A stretch of DNA of 64,000 bases from Acidobacteriota bacterium (GTDB taxonomy: Bacteria > Acidobacteriota > Vicinamibacteria > Marinacidobacterales > Marinacidobacteraceae), in the NCBI GenBank assembly GCA_022826195.1, contig JAJDVI010000033.1, positions 1 through 64,000 on the forward strand. The letters are read 5' to 3'. Shown here piece by piece: positions 23,764-33,280 of the stretch. The first letter of the stretch is position 1; each line of letters starts with the position of its first letter. Under the pieces are notes generated by a model. It ran no database searches, was not told the DNA's origin, and saw only the letters and a list, made by a program, of their open reading frames with translations. Made by a program: the position numbers and the translations under genes.

Positions 23764-25959
23764 CTACCGCGTGATCCCGAAGAGGCGATCGATCGCCCGG
23801 ATGACGAGCACGCCGCCGCTGGCCGCCGGGGACGCCATCACGATCCGGTCCACGCTGTTCTTCGCGAGCAGCTCGTACTCCCGTCCCGCCCGCACGACGA
23901 AGGTCTCCCCTTCCTCGGTGGTGAAGTAGAGCCGGCCGTCGGCGGCGAACGGCGAGGCCGCGTAGGAGCCCCCGATGCCCCCGATCCGGGCGCGGTACAG
24001 ACGCTCTCCGGTCTCGCCGTCGTAGGCGGAAAGGCGGCCGTTGTTCGCGTTCAGGTAGAGGACCCCGCGATAGAAGATCGGCGAGGGGATGTACACCCCG
24101 CCGCGGCTCTTGCTCCAGGCGATCGCTTCGCTCGAGTCCTCGCCGGGAGCGAGGCTCAGGTCACCTTCCATCCCGGGACGGATGGCGTAGATGGGCCGGA
24201 TCGGCGGATACCCGGCCTGCACGAACAGGAGGCCGTCGCCGAGCAGCGGCACGCTGATGGGGATCTCCGAGTTGGGCCCGAGCCGCCAGCGTTCGGCGCC
24301 GGTGACGGCGTCGTAACCCCGGATCACGGTGCCGTTCACGACCACCTCGGCATCTCCTCCCACGTCGTGGACGAACGGCGTGGAGAAGGTGGAGACCTCG
24401 TCACGGGGGGTCCGCCAGAGGGGTTCGCCGTCCTCGAGATCGAAGGCGCCGAGAAAGGCGTCGCCGTGGACGTCCGCCAGGACGATGACGGCGCCGCCGT
24501 GAATCACCGGTGAGGAAGCGTGGCCCCACTGGTAGTCGGGGTCGTAGAACCAGCCGCTGTTCAGGATCCCGACCTCGCGCTCCCAGAGCAGGTTGCCCTC
24601 GAGGTCGTGGCAGAGCAGCACGCCCATGCTCCCGAGCAGGGTGACGATCCGCTCGCCGTCGGTCACCGGGGTCGCGTTGGCCTGGCTCGACTTGGTGTGC
24701 CGGCGCGTCATCGGAACCCCGCGGCGGAGTTCGGTCGTCCACAAGGGAGCTCCGCTGCGCAGGTCAAGGGCGCGCAGCTCGAAGCGGTGCTCGCTGTCGT
24801 TCTGGACCGGCGCGACGTCGCCGTAGAGGCCGATCCGGAACTCCGAGTCCTCCGTGAGGCTCGCGGCGATCACGACGTACACGCGGTCCTCCCACACGAT
24901 GGGGCTCGACACCCCGAGACCCGGGAGGGCGGCTTCCCAGGCGATCCCCTCGCCTTCGGCTGCGTTCCAGCGGAGCGGGACCCCCTGCTCATCGGCAATT
25001 CCGGAGCCCCGGGGACCGCGGAACTGCGGCCACGGACGCGCCCGGACCGGCGCCAGGTCCCCGGGTGCGGACGCCGCTGCCGCCGCCACGGGCGCCTCGG
25101 CAACCTCCCGCGCCGCGGCGCGGCTCTCGGCCTCGCCCTCGGGTCCGTAGGCCACCGTCTCACCGCCGGTTTCCACGATCAACCGCTCGACCATGCCCCC
25201 CCGGCCCGGAAAGGCGTAACGGGCCCCGCTCTCGGTGATGAAGGACCGCGGACCGCCGCGCGGCGCGAGCGCGACCGGGGGACCGCTGAAACGCTCGTTC
25301 CCGGAATCGGCGTCGCGCTCGAAGCTCCGGGCCCGGAGCACGCCGTCCTCGGAGACGATCCGCACGCCCCGCTCCGCGGTCTCGTTCCAGTAGCTCCCGG
25401 CGAGCCGCCGCCGGGCCTCTTCGGTGAGTTCGGGCGCCGCCACCGCCCGCGCGGTCCCCTCCCGGAGGAGGGCCGCGATGTCCTCCGAGTCCGCGGACTC
25501 CCGCGCCGCCGCGAGCGCGTCCTCGTCGAAGTTCCCGTTCTCGAGGACGGCGCGGAGCAACTCCTCGTCACCCTGCCGCGACGCCCGCACCAGCAGCCCG
25601 CCGGCACCGGGCGCCCCGCGGGCGAGCAGGAAGAAGACGACTTCCCGGTGTCCGGAACCCGCGGCCCGGCTGAGGGCCGTCATCTGGTAGAAGCGGTCCT
25701 CGAGGTCGAGGGCGGCCCCGGCATCGGCCAGCCGCCGGACGACGTCCAGGTGTCCCCGGTCGGCGGCGAAGAAAAGCGCGGTGGCGCCGTAGCGGTTGGG
25801 AGCGTCCACGTCCACGCCGGCGGCGAGCAGTTCTTCGATGCGGCCGACGTCACCCTCCCGGGCGGCGCCGCGGAGCGCCTCGCCCTGATCCTCCTGAGCG
25901 GTTGCGGAAGGTGCGAGAAGCAGCGCGAGCGCCGCCAAGAGGACAGAGAGTGTTTTCAC
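23764..25959 (-). CDS. Exported ankyrin-repeat plus PQQ-like propeller fusion protein
   Basis: A 731-residue exported protein with three parts. A signal peptide (ending PSATAQ) leads into four or so ankyrin repeats (about residues 25-165; for example [20 protein letters not shown]). Next is a DUF3471-like beta region (about 180-275, [18 protein letters not shown]). From about 310 onwards, [20 protein letters not shown] opens a PQQ-like propeller with blades such as [11 protein letters not shown] and [14 protein letters not shown] 25959 has a GGAGGAG site. The fusion suggests a protein-binding front end on an extracellular propeller. It is next to the shorter propeller gene, 56 bases downstream. 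Confidence 0.82.
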   Translation of the reverse strand: MKTLSVLLAALALLLAPSATAQEDQGEALRGAAREGDVGRIEELLAAGVDVDAPNRYGATALFFAADRGHLDVVRRLADAGAALDLEDRFYQMTALSRAAGSGHREVVFFLLARGAPGAGGLLVRASRQGDEELLRAVLENGNFDEDALAAARESADSEDIAALLREGTARAVAAPELTEEARRRLAGSYWNETAERGVRIVSEDGVLRARSFERDADSGNERFSGPPVALAPRGGPRSFITESGARYAFPGRGGMVERLIVETGGETVAYGPEGEAESRAAAREVAEAPVAAAAASAPGDLAPVRARPWPQFRGPRGSGIADEQGVPLRWNAAEGEGIAWEAALPGLGVSSPIVWEDRVYVVIAASLTEDSEFRIGLYGDVAPVQNDSEHRFELRALDLRSGAPLWTTELRRGVPMTRRHTKSSQANATPVTDGERIVTLLGSMGVLLCHDLEGNLLWEREVGILNSGWFYDPDYQWGHASSPVIHGGAVIVLADVHGDAFLGAFDLEDGEPLWRTPRDEVSTFSTPFVHDVGGDAEVVVNGTVIRGYDAVTGAERWRLGPNSEIPISVPLLGDGLLFVQAGYPPIRPIYAIRPGMEGDLSLAPGEDSSEAIAWSKSRGGVYIPSPIFYRGVLYLNANNGRLSAYDGETGERLYRARIGGIGGSYAASPFAADGRLYFTTEEGETFVVRAGREYELLAKNSVDRIVMASPAASGGVLVIRAIDRLFGITR

Positions 25960-26075
25960 GTCGGCTCCTCCGCTCGCCTGGCTTCGCTCCCGTGAGCCGT
26001 CCGGCTCGCCGCGGTAGCGAAAGTCCATGGTGGCGAGCCCATTATCCCGCCCGCCGCCGGATATGCTCGACCGGC

Positions 26076-26804
26076 GTGGCCCAGTACGACGCGATCGCCG
26101 CCGCCTATCAGGACTCGAAGCAGCTTCCGTTCCGGAGGCACGTCGAGCGCCACACGCTTTTCGAGGCCCTCGGCGATGTCCGCGGGCTGCGCGTGCTGGA
26201 CCTCGCGTGCGGCGAGGGGTTCTACACCCGGCTGCTCAGGATCACCGGCGCGGCCGAGGTGACGGGGGTCGATGTCTCGGGAGAGATGATCCGGTTGGCC
26301 GAGCGGCAGGAACGCGAGAACCCTCTCGGATGCCGCTACGTCTGCTCCGACGCCGCCGAGTACCGGCCCGAAGGCACGGTGGACCTGGTCGTCGCCATGT
26401 ACCTCCTGCACTACGCCGGGAGCGCCGCGAAGCTGCTCCGGTTCCTGGAGGTCGCTCGAGCCGCGCTCCGCCCCGGAGGCCGCCTCGTCGGGTTCAACGA
26501 CAACGTGCTGAGCCCGCCGCGGGGAACCGTCTCCTGGAGCAAGTACGGCATCGTCAAGACCGGGCCCGCCGTCCCCACCGCGGGCGCGCCGATCCGTTAC
26601 CGCCTCACGAACCCGGACGGTACGAGTTTCGAGTTCGACAACTACTACGAGAGCCCTGAAACCTATCGGCGGGTCTTCGGCGAGGCGGGATTCCGCGAGT
26701 TCCGCTGGCTGGGGGTGTCGCTCGACCCCGCCGAGCGCGGCAACCCCTTCTGGGACGCCTTCCTCGAGAACCCCCCGGTCATCGCCTTCACGGCGACCCG
26801 GTGA
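26076..26804 (+). CDS. Class I SAM-dependent methyltransferase
   Basis: A 242-residue Rossmann-fold methyltransferase. Motif I is VLDLACGEGFYTRLL, followed by the acidic VTGVDVSGEMI strand, CSDAAEYRP and the motif IV-like VDLVVAMYLLHY. RAALRPGGRLVGFN is the conserved post-motif. The substrate is unknown. Start GTG 26076 (VAQYDAIAAAYQDSK) matches the family N-terminus; upstream sequence in frame is arginine-rich and lies over the divergent propeller gene start. It is the only plus-strand gene within the propeller cluster. Confidence 0.85.
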   Translation: MAQYDAIAAAYQDSKQLPFRRHVERHTLFEALGDVRGLRVLDLACGEGFYTRLLRITGAAEVTGVDVSGEMIRLAERQERENPLGCRYVCSDAAEYRPEGTVDLVVAMYLLHYAGSAAKLLRFLEVARAALRPGGRLVGFNDNVLSPPRGTVSWSKYGIVKTGPAVPTAGAPIRYRLTNPDGTSFEFDNYYESPETYRRVFGEAGFREFRWLGVSLDPAERGNPFWDAFLENPPVIAFTATR

Positions 26805-26837
26805 GGACCGGGCCCTCCGCCGGTTAGCGGAGCGCTG

Positions 26838-28280
26838 CTACTCCGGGCCGAACGCGTAGAGCGCCTCGACCGTTCGGAGGTAGAGGCGCGAGGGGGCGAT
26901 CGCCGGGGTGGCGTAGACCGCCTCCCCGAGCGGGTTCACCTGGACGACGTCGAGTTCCGGGGATTCCTCGCCGGGATCGAGGGGCCGGACCACCGCCGCG
27001 AGCCCCAGCTCGCTCACGAAGTAGATCTTGCCGTCGGCCGCCACCGGGGAGGCGTAGTAGGCATCCACGGCCCCCTGGAGGCGGTTCTGCGAGAGCATCC
27101 TCCCGCTCGACGGATCGAGCGCGGTGACGATGCCGCCGTCGTTGACCATGTAGAGGACGCCGCCGTAGAGCAGCGGTGAGGGAAGCTGCGGGACCCGCCG
27201 GCGGTAGCTCCAGACCGTGTTCGGCTCGGTCAGGTCCCCGGCTTCGCCGGGGGCGCCGGGCCGGATCGCGAGGACGCCGTTCTGGGAGGACAGCACCGCC
27301 TCGTAGTAGGCCCAGTCGCTCGCCTCCAGCAGTCCATTGCTGCTGAGGTCGATCACGTCGAACCAGAAGTCGGAGTGTCCGGCGGCCTCCTCGCGGGCGA
27401 GCACGCCGTCGCCGTTGGCGTCGGAGGCTTCGAGGGCCTCGGCGAACGTCGGGGGGGTGATCTGGTTGCCGGGCTGGTTCACCGGCGCCCCGTAGCCGTT
27501 CACGTACACCAGGTCGCCTTCGAGCAGCGGGGTGGACTTCATCTCCCAGGGAAGTCCCCGCACCCACCAGCGGGCGGCCCCGTCGGCCACGCCGTAGGCG
27601 GTGAGGAGGAAGCTCCCCGGCGCCAGGATCTCGAGCCCGTCCGCGGTTTCCCGCAGGACCGGCGTGGAGTGGCCGCTGGTGGCCTCGGGCCGCGGGGTGC
27701 GCCAGAGGATCTCGCCGCTCCGCCGGTCCACGGCGAGGATCTCCGAGTTGAGGTTCTGGTCCAGAACCAGCACCACCGTGTCCCCGGCGAGGATGGGGGA
27801 CGCCCCCATCCCGTAGTAGTTGTCGAAGGGTCCGAGCGGCTGGCGCCACTGCTCCCTGCCCTTGCCGTCGTAGCCGATCAGCCCGAGATCGGGGAAGAAC
27901 GCATACACCCCGTCGCCGGTCGCGGCCACGCTCGGTGAGGCGGCGTTGTTCCGGGAGTCCACTTCGGTCACTCGCTCCCGCTTCGCGACCGCGCGCCACA
28001 GCTCCTCTCCGGACTCGGGATCGAGCGCGATGGTCAGGAACTGGTCCTCCTCGAACGCGGTCACGTGCACCCGGCCGCCCGCAAGGATCGGCGAGGAATG
28101 CCCCGGCGGGAGGGGCGCCCGGAAGATCAGCGCCCGGTCGGGCCCGAAGACGACCGGAAGTTCACCGTCGGGGCCGATGCCGGTGCCGTTGGGGCCGCGG
28201 AACCGGTCCCACTCGGACCCGGTCGCGGCCCCGGGAACGGCGAGACTGACGAGCGTGAGAATCGATGCGAGACGCTTCAT
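26838..28280 (-). CDS. Exported PQQ-like propeller protein with inserted EF-hand pair
   Basis: A 480-residue exported propeller (signal peptide about 1-21, then WDRFRGPNGTGIGPDGELP). Blades show the ALDPESGEELW, AVDRRSGEILW and ALDPSSGRML pattern. Between blades, residues 287-298 (DANGDGVLAREE) form a canonical EF-hand calcium loop, and 311-322 (DLSSNGLLEASD) forms a second one. The insertion is about 60 residues long (roughly 275-335). A calcium-dependent surface or binding role is inferred. The strand is shared with the S9 peptidase gene upstream, 108 bases away. Confidence 0.83.
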   Translation of the reverse strand: MKRLASILTLVSLAVPGAATGSEWDRFRGPNGTGIGPDGELPVVFGPDRALIFRAPLPPGHSSPILAGGRVHVTAFEEDQFLTIALDPESGEELWRAVAKRERVTEVDSRNNAASPSVAATGDGVYAFFPDLGLIGYDGKGREQWRQPLGPFDNYYGMGASPILAGDTVVLVLDQNLNSEILAVDRRSGEILWRTPRPEATSGHSTPVLRETADGLEILAPGSFLLTAYGVADGAARWWVRGLPWEMKSTPLLEGDLVYVNGYGAPVNQPGNQITPPTFAEALEASDANGDGVLAREEAAGHSDFWFDVIDLSSNGLLEASDWAYYEAVLSSQNGVLAIRPGAPGEAGDLTEPNTVWSYRRRVPQLPSPLLYGGVLYMVNDGGIVTALDPSSGRMLSQNRLQGAVDAYYASPVAADGKIYFVSELGLAAVVRPLDPGEESPELDVVQVNPLGEAVYATPAIAPSRLYLRTVEALYAFGPE

Positions 28281-28388
28281 TGCCGTTCAGACTCTAAAGC
28301 CCGGAGCTGCCATACGGAAGTTGCCGGCCCGGCGCGCCGCGCGTGCCGGGCTGAGTCCGCTGCCGCGAGAACCGGCCGGGGTCCCCTC

Positions 28389-30305
28389 CTACTGGAGGTG
28401 AGTCTCCAGGAAACCCAGGATGCGGTCGGCGCTCTCGATGCGGTTGTCCCGGTTGCGGAACCCGTGTCCCTCGTCCGGAAAGATCACGTATTCCACCGGC
28501 ACGCCGTTCGCCCGCACCGCCTCGACGATCTCGTCGCTTTCGACCTGGAGCACCCGCGGGTCGTTGGCGCCCTGGACCACGAAGAGCGGCCGCACGATGT
28601 TCTCGGCGTGGAACAGCGGGGAGATCGCCGTCAGCCGTTCGAGGTCGGTCTCCGGGTCTCCCAGCTCGGCGTAGAGCGAATCGCGCGCCGCGCCCCACCA
28701 GGGCGGGATGCTGGACAGCGTCCGCACCCAGTTCATCACCCCGAAGATGTTCACGCCCACGTCGAACACCTCGGGCTCGAAGGCCAGCGCGGCGCCCACC
28801 ATGTAACCGCCGTAGCTGCCGCCGATGATCCCGATGCGGCTGTCGTCCACCCAGTCGAGCGATTCGAGATAGGAGCGGGCCTCCACGCAGTCCTTCAGGT
28901 CCACGTCGCCGTGGCGCTTGTCGTCCAGGTGGAAGAAGGTCTTGCCGTAGCCCGAGGAGCCCCGGTTGTTGACCGCCAGCACCGCGTAGCCGTTGTTCAC
29001 GAGATGCTGGATCTGCGCCCGGTACCCCTTGCGGCTCTGGCCGCCGGGGCCGCCGTGAACCCAGACGAGGGCCGGCACCCGCGTGTCCGCCGTCGCTTGG
29101 TGCGGGCGGTAGAGGACCGACGGGATCTCCAGGCCGTCGAAGCTCGGATAACGGATCACTTCCCCGTCCACCAGGTGGTTCTCCTCGATCTCGGGGTTCA
29201 GGGTGTTCGTGAGGCGGCGGTGCTCTCCCGTTTCGAGGTCCCAGACGTAGAGGTTCGACGGCGAGGTGTCGCTGTTCACGTAGAAGGCCAGCTTCGTCTC
29301 GCTCGGGGAAAAGCGCACCCCGGTCACGTCGCCTCCGGGAACGTCGGGAAACTCGACCGTTTCGCCGCTCCGGGTGTCCACCACGGTGACCTCAGTGGAG
29401 GCGTCCACGTTGACGGCGCTCACCCGGTACGTCCCCTTTTCCGAGAAGTACACGGTGAAGACGTCCCAGTCGGCCTGCACCACCGGGCGGTGTTCTCCGC
29501 TTTCCAGGCCGTAGGCCCAGACCTCCGCGAACTCGCCGTGGGCGTCGGTGCGATAGAAGAGCTCCCGGACGTCCGGGTCGAAGCTGACCGGGCCGTGCGA
29601 GGCATCCCCCTCGTGCGGGGTGATGTGACGCGGCTCGGCGGAGGCGTCCTCGAGGTCCACCAGGAAGACGTCGCTGTCGGCGTTGTTCCGCGCTTTGGTG
29701 ACGGCGAGCCAGCGCCCGTCCGGACTGACCGGCCCCGGCTGGAAGCCTCCCGGATTCTCGAAGACCAGACGCCGGGTCAAGTCCTCCACGCGGTATTCGT
29801 AGAGATCGAAGGCCTGCGGGTTCCGTTCGTTCGTGGTGACGAAGAACCGCTCGCCGTCCGCGGTGAAGCCGCTGAAGCCGGCCTTGAGGTTCTCCCCGGG
29901 AGTGATGTCCTCGGGCGTTCCGCCGGGCGCCTGGACATAGAGGTGGTTCAACTCGTTCCCGCCCTGGTCGGCCGTGAAGAGGATCCGGTCGTCATTCGGG
30001 AAGAACGCCATCCCCAAGTTGGCGTCGGTGCCCGAGCTCGTCAGCGCCTCGGGCTCCCCTCCGGCGATCGGCTGTGCGTAGACGTTCATCACGCCGGTCC
30101 GGTCCGAGGTCATCAGCAGGCGGGTCTCGTCCGCCGAGAAGGAGGCGCCGAAGACCTGTTCGGTGTCGTAGAAGGCCCGGGCGCTGTAACTCGGGATCTC
30201 CGGCGCCGGGGGCGCGCAGCCGAGCAACAGCGAAAGCAGGGCCGCGGCCAGCGCTACCGGGCGGTATGGGCCCATGCGGAACTCGTTCGGGGTTGGGAAT
30301 CTCAT
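28389..30305 (-). CDS. S9-family prolyl oligopeptidase-like lipoprotein peptidase
   Basis: A 638-residue peptidase. The N-terminal beta-propeller has TolB/DPP-IV-like blades (for example FSADETRLLMTSDR, VSPDGRWLAV, FSPSETKLAFYV). The C-terminal alpha/beta-hydrolase carries GGSYGGY with Ser497, Asp582 in GANDPR and His614 in DEGHGF. The signal ends in a lipobox, LLLGC. It cleaves oligopeptides at the outer or periplasmic face. ATG 30305 has a GGGAGG site seven bases upstream. It lies between two propeller genes on the same strand. Confidence 0.92.
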   Translation of the reverse strand: MRFPTPNEFRMGPYRPVALAAALLSLLLGCAPPAPEIPSYSARAFYDTEQVFGASFSADETRLLMTSDRTGVMNVYAQPIAGGEPEALTSSGTDANLGMAFFPNDDRILFTADQGGNELNHLYVQAPGGTPEDITPGENLKAGFSGFTADGERFFVTTNERNPQAFDLYEYRVEDLTRRLVFENPGGFQPGPVSPDGRWLAVTKARNNADSDVFLVDLEDASAEPRHITPHEGDASHGPVSFDPDVRELFYRTDAHGEFAEVWAYGLESGEHRPVVQADWDVFTVYFSEKGTYRVSAVNVDASTEVTVVDTRSGETVEFPDVPGGDVTGVRFSPSETKLAFYVNSDTSPSNLYVWDLETGEHRRLTNTLNPEIEENHLVDGEVIRYPSFDGLEIPSVLYRPHQATADTRVPALVWVHGGPGGQSRKGYRAQIQHLVNNGYAVLAVNNRGSSGYGKTFFHLDDKRHGDVDLKDCVEARSYLESLDWVDDSRIGIIGGSYGGYMVGAALAFEPEVFDVGVNIFGVMNWVRTLSSIPPWWGAARDSLYAELGDPETDLERLTAISPLFHAENIVRPLFVVQGANDPRVLQVESDEIVEAVRANGVPVEYVIFPDEGHGFRNRDNRIESADRILGFLETHLQ

Positions 30306-30406
30306 CGGCGCGCCTCCCTGGACATGCCTGCCGCCCTCGGGCGGCTGCCGTTTCTCGTGCGGATACGACGAGACTCGGACAGGGGTTCCCGCGCTGAGGC
30401 GGAGCA

Positions 30407-31765
30407 TCAAGGCTCTGAACCGGCGGCCGCCGCCGGTTCGGCGATCGCATACAGGTGCTCGGCGCCCCGCAGGTAGATCGTGCCGTCCACGACGGCCGGC
30501 GAGGCCATCACCGGCTCGTCCAGGGTGTTGGTCGCCAGGACCTCGAATTGCGGCCCGGGACGGATCACGTGGGTGTCCCCGTCCTCGCTGGTCAGGTAGA
30601 TGAGCTCGCCTGCCACCACCGGGGACGAGAAGAACCGCGAGGGAAGCGGCATCCGGCCGCCCTCGTAGATGACTTCGCCGTTCTTCCCGTCGAGAGCGGT
30701 CAGGATGCCGCCGTCGCTGACCAGATAGAGCACGCCCCGGTGGAAGATCGGCGACGGCACGTACCCCTGTCCCTTGCGGTAGCTCCAGCGGAGCGATCCG
30801 TCGGCCAGGTCGAGCGCCAGGATGTTCTTCCGGGGATAGCCCGTCACGGCGAACACCAGACCGTCGCCGGACGCCACCGGACTCGGTACCGCGTTGCCCC
30901 CGAGTCCTTCCACGCGCCAGCGTTCTTCTCCGTTGTCGGCCCGGTAGGCGACGATCTCTCCCGTCCCCATGGCGACCACCGTGGCGGCCCCGTCGTCGGA
31001 CTGCACCACCGCGGGAGTTGCCCAGCCCACCCGCTGGGTCCGCTCCGCCCGCCAGCGAATGGTCCCGGTGGCGATGTCCAGGGCCGCGATGAAGGACCCG
31101 TCGCCCTCCTCCACATCGCTCTGGACCACGACGAGTCCGGCGGCCGCGACGAGCACGGGAGAGGTGGCCACCCCCATCCCCAGGGTTCCGACGCCCCCGA
31201 AGTCCTGGGACCAGAGGAGGTCTCCCTCGAGGGTGAAGGCGTACAGGCCCTGCGTTCCGAACCAGGCGACGACCCGTTCCCCGTCGCTTGCCGGGGTGGG
31301 ATTGGCGAACGAGCCGATCCGGTGACGGTTGTCGTAGGGAAGCGCGCCGGCGCGCACCTCCCGCCGCCAGCGCAGCGCTCCGTTCCTTCGGTCGAGGGCG
31401 AGCAGCAGCACGTCGAGCCGCTGGTCGGCGCCCAGGCTGTCGGGGTGGAGGAACTCCTCGCTGCCGAGGAAATGGATGATGGCCCCGTGCCCGGGAACCT
31501 GTTCGCCCGAGATCGCGCTGGTCAGGAAGATCAGGTCCCCGACCACGATCGGTGACGAATGCCCGCGGCCTTCGATCGCCGCTTTCCAGACGACGTTCTC
31601 GCCGGCGCCCCAGTGGAGCGGGGCGCCGGACTCCGCCGTGGCCTGTCCGCCGGGGCCGCGCCACTGGGGCCAGGCCGCCGGCGGATCCTGGGCGGCGCCC
31701 GCGGTTGCCAGGCACACCGACAGGACGGCCGCGATCCTGACGGCGCGATCCGGCGAAAGCGTCAC
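30407..31765 (-). CDS. Exported PQQ-like beta-propeller protein 4
   Basis: A 452-residue exported propeller (signal ending ATAGAAQ, then WPQWRGPGGQATAESGAP). Blades include ALDRRNGALRW, ALDIATGTIRW, AYRADNGEERW and ALDLADGSLRW. No catalytic residues are recognised. Start GTG 31765 overlaps the stop of the upstream propeller gene (GTGA), so the two are translationally coupled and probably interact or share a substrate. The gene ends 101 bases before the S9 peptidase start. Confidence 0.85.
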   Translation of the reverse strand: MTLSPDRAVRIAAVLSVCLATAGAAQDPPAAWPQWRGPGGQATAESGAPLHWGAGENVVWKAAIEGRGHSSPIVVGDLIFLTSAISGEQVPGHGAIIHFLGSEEFLHPDSLGADQRLDVLLLALDRRNGALRWRREVRAGALPYDNRHRIGSFANPTPASDGERVVAWFGTQGLYAFTLEGDLLWSQDFGGVGTLGMGVATSPVLVAAAGLVVVQSDVEEGDGSFIAALDIATGTIRWRAERTQRVGWATPAVVQSDDGAATVVAMGTGEIVAYRADNGEERWRVEGLGGNAVPSPVASGDGLVFAVTGYPRKNILALDLADGSLRWSYRKGQGYVPSPIFHRGVLYLVSDGGILTALDGKNGEVIYEGGRMPLPSRFFSSPVVAGELIYLTSEDGDTHVIRPGPQFEVLATNTLDEPVMASPAVVDGTIYLRGAEHLYAIAEPAAAAGSEP

Positions 31766-33192
31766 TGGGGTGGTGTCGTCTCCCCGGCGCCGGAGGACCG
31801 GAACGCGTAGAGGTGGTCCACGCCCCGCATGAAGACGGTTCCCCCCGCCATGGCCGGGGAGGCCCAGATCGCTTCCGGCAGGGAACTCTCGGCGACGATC
31901 TCGAACTCCTCCTGGGCCCGGAACACGGTCAGGTCGCCCTCCAGGCTGCCGATCAGGACCTGTCCTTCGTACCCGACCGGCGAGGAGTTGTAGCGGCCCG
32001 GATTCGTGGGGCGCGCCTGGAAATGGAGCGAACCGTCCTCCGGGTCGAGCGCGGTGATCACGCCGCCGTCCGACAGGAAGAACAGGATTCCCTGGTAGAG
32101 GAGCGCCGAAGGGAGGTATCCGGTCCCCCGCTCGTAGGTCCAGCGAACGCGGGGTTCGACCCCCGGCAGCACCTCGAGGGCGCGCATTTCCTTGCCGGGA
32201 TAGCCCGTCGAGACGAAGACGAGACGGCCGTCCCCGAGGGGTTGGTGGACGGGGGTGTGGACCGGGGCCGAGTCCTCGAAGGGCGCGGTCCGCCACAGTT
32301 CGACGCCGTTTCCGGCGTCGTAGGCGCCGAGGAAGTGGTAGCCGGGCACGAAGAGCTGGGTGACGTCCCCGACCGGCAGCAGCGCCGGAGTCGCCCAGCC
32401 TTTTCGCGCGTGCCGCTCGGTGCTCCAGGCGATCTCCCCGCTGCGCCGGTCCACCCCGAAGATGCGCGAGCCCTCGCCGTCGTCGTTGTCGTGGACGAGG
32501 ATGAGGGTTTCGCCGTGCAGCACCGGATTGATCCCGTGGCCGAGCCCCCAGACGCCGTAGTCGCCGAGGTCGGTCGCCCAGACGGGGTCCCCGTCCAGCG
32601 TGAAGGCGAAGAGACCCTGATTGCCGAAGGAGAAGTAGACCCGGTCCCCGTCGGCGATCGCCGTCAACGACGCGTAGGTGTTGCTCCGGTACCGGTTGTC
32701 GTAGACGGGGCCGTCATGGACCGTCCGCCGCCACACCTCGCGTCCCGTCCGCGCGTCGTAGGCCAGCGCCAGCAGGGTGTGATGGAGGTTCCCGGCCGTG
32801 CTCCCGCCGTGCAGGTAGACCTCGCCGTTCCGGATGTGCACCGGCGGCTCCCGCCCGGGAATCGGGTCCCCGGCGATGGAGGCCGAGACGAACACGAGCT
32901 GGTCCCAGACGACCGGTGACGAGTGCCCCTCGCCCGGGGTCGCGGTCTTCCAGAGCCCGTTCGTGTCCGGGTCGAAGAGGACCGGCAGGCCGGTCTCGGT
33001 GGAGACGCCGTTCGCGGCCGGCCCGCGCCAGGCGGGCCAGTTGGCGGACCAGTTCACCGGTGCTGCTGGAGTCTCCGGCGCGGACGGGCCGGAGGCGGAC
33101 TGTCCCCCGAAGGCCGCTCCCGAAACGGCCAGGGCAAGGATTCCGGCGGCGAGAGCGGCCGCGGACATGCCGGGACGCGGGAACTTGCACAC
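31762..33192 (-). CDS. Exported PQQ-like beta-propeller protein 5
   Basis: A 476-residue exported propeller. After the signal (AVSGAAFGG) a linker leads to WPAWRGPAANGVSTETGLPV and blades such as AYDARTGREVW, GVDRRSGEIAW, AYDAGNGVELW and ALDPEDGSLHF. GTG 33192 and an ATG at 33168 are both possible starts. It is the first gene of the leftward propeller/peptidase run and is coupled to the next by a GTGA overlap. The short divergent space (88 bases) to the plus-strand propeller gene at 33281 must contain both promoters. Confidence 0.85.
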   Translation of the reverse strand: MCKFPRPGMSAAALAAGILALAVSGAAFGGQSASGPSAPETPAAPVNWSANWPAWRGPAANGVSTETGLPVLFDPDTNGLWKTATPGEGHSSPVVWDQLVFVSASIAGDPIPGREPPVHIRNGEVYLHGGSTAGNLHHTLLALAYDARTGREVWRRTVHDGPVYDNRYRSNTYASLTAIADGDRVYFSFGNQGLFAFTLDGDPVWATDLGDYGVWGLGHGINPVLHGETLILVHDNDDGEGSRIFGVDRRSGEIAWSTERHARKGWATPALLPVGDVTQLFVPGYHFLGAYDAGNGVELWRTAPFEDSAPVHTPVHQPLGDGRLVFVSTGYPGKEMRALEVLPGVEPRVRWTYERGTGYLPSALLYQGILFFLSDGGVITALDPEDGSLHFQARPTNPGRYNSSPVGYEGQVLIGSLEGDLTVFRAQEEFEIVAESSLPEAIWASPAMAGGTVFMRGVDHLYAFRSSGAGETTPPQ

Positions 33193-33280
33193 GGTGGCCC
33201 GTATTCTGTTCGCTGGCGCGCGGTTTGCCTAACGCGCGGCGTTTTCCGCCGCGAGCGGTCCGCTAGACTCGCGCCCCGCC

